A stretch of 64,000 nucleotides of DNA from Roseomonas indoligenes (GTDB taxonomy: Bacteria; Pseudomonadota; Alphaproteobacteria; Acetobacterales; Acetobacteraceae), in NCBI RefSeq assembly GCF_017813365.1, contig NZ_JAGIZA010000010.1, positions 146,749 through 210,748 on the forward strand, in the 5' to 3' direction. Below are positions 63,881 to 64,000 of the stretch, piece after piece. A program made the translations under genes and the position numbers. Numbering within the stretch: position 1 is the first letter of the stretch; each line of letters opens with the position of its first letter. The notes beneath the pieces are model-generated. The model saw only the letters and a program-made list of their open reading frames with translations, was not told the DNA's origin and searched no databases.

Positions 63881-64000
63881 AGCATTTCCGGCTTGCACAG
63901 ACTCGCGGGTTCTGATTCGACGCTGTTGTTGAGCAGCGAGGCTGGAGATGACGGCACCTCTGTCGCAGGACCTGCGCAAGCGCCTGGTCCGGGCTGTTGA
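63881..64000 (+). mobile_element. IS630-family element, left end
   Basis: After a TA dinucleotide (63879-63880), the usual IS630 target, the sequence GAGCATTTCCGGCTTGC begins and leads to a transposase start at 63948. The element continues past the window. The terminal inverted repeat cannot be confirmed without its other end. Confidence 0.6.
63948..64000 (+). CDS. IS630-family transposase, N-terminal fragment (window edge)
   Basis: ATG 63948, with GGAG directly ahead, encodes 'MTAPLSQDLRKRLVRAVE', the usual start of IS630-type transposases (a helix-turn-helix of the winged type). Only 17 residues fit before the window edge. Confidence 0.65.
   Translation, partial: MTAPLSQDLRKRLVRAV

Overview
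The window is high-GC DNA (roughly 70 %) from an alphaproteobacterium. The FlbT/FlaF-regulated flagellum, the fliF-fliG-fliH-fliN-flbD operon order, several tripartite-tricarboxylate (TctC/Bug) binding proteins without membrane partners, and the DUF2842 and TorF-like porin genes together suggest Acetobacteraceae, most likely a Roseomonas-like genus. The taxonomic call is inference from gene content. No rRNA or CRISPR array is visible.

Layout. 0-3.2 kb: end of a DegT-type aminotransferase, a FemAB-like acyltransferase and a membrane diguanylate cyclase. 3.4-5.7 kb: a decayed island holding a truncated phoD, an internally deleted IS5-family transposase, a small orphan ORF and an integrase-like N-terminal fragment, next to tRNA-Ser(CGA). 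6.0-11.6 kb: a catabolic locus (Ldh-family dehydrogenase, amidohydrolase, GntR regulator, two TctC proteins, cupin). 12.4-18.6 kb: an XRE-cupin regulator divergent from an M81 peptidase, a peptide-type ABC binding protein, a D-aminoacylase-like amidohydrolase and a CobW GTPase. 18.9-20.6 kb: rplU-rpmA-obgE. 20.6-24.7 kb: OpgC-like membrane acyltransferase, SGNH-like protein, TPR-methyltransferase and a Tat-type esterase. 24.9-27.0 kb: egtB-egtD (ergothioneine).

27.0-44.9 kb is a flagellar block. A leftward run fliF-fliG-fliH-fliN-flbD-flhA-flhF-flhG builds the MS ring, C ring and export gate and supplies a sigma-54 activator. A leftward fliK-flgD pair and a rightward flgE-flgK-flgL-fla-flbT-flaF-DUF1217 run diverge from a 252-bp region that carries a sigma-54 -24/-12 element on each strand. 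Repeated CGGCAA/TTGCCG palindromes there, and one in front of fliF, look like sites for the locally encoded FlbD.

44.9-61.1 kb holds housekeeping and transport genes: apt, a TorF-like porin, tRNA-Pro(CGG), a LysM protein, psd-pssA (phosphatidylethanolamine synthesis), a class III CoA transferase, a D-tartrate-dehydratase-like enzyme with divergent LysR gene plus TctC and RidA, an L-lactate-permease family transporter, and copA-cueR. From about 61.2 kb to the end the composition changes and the genes look phage-derived: a C-terminal tape-measure fragment cut by an IS630-family element, an unknown membrane protein, a tiny basic ORF and a set of short near-palindromic repeats. This last stretch is the least explained part of the window.
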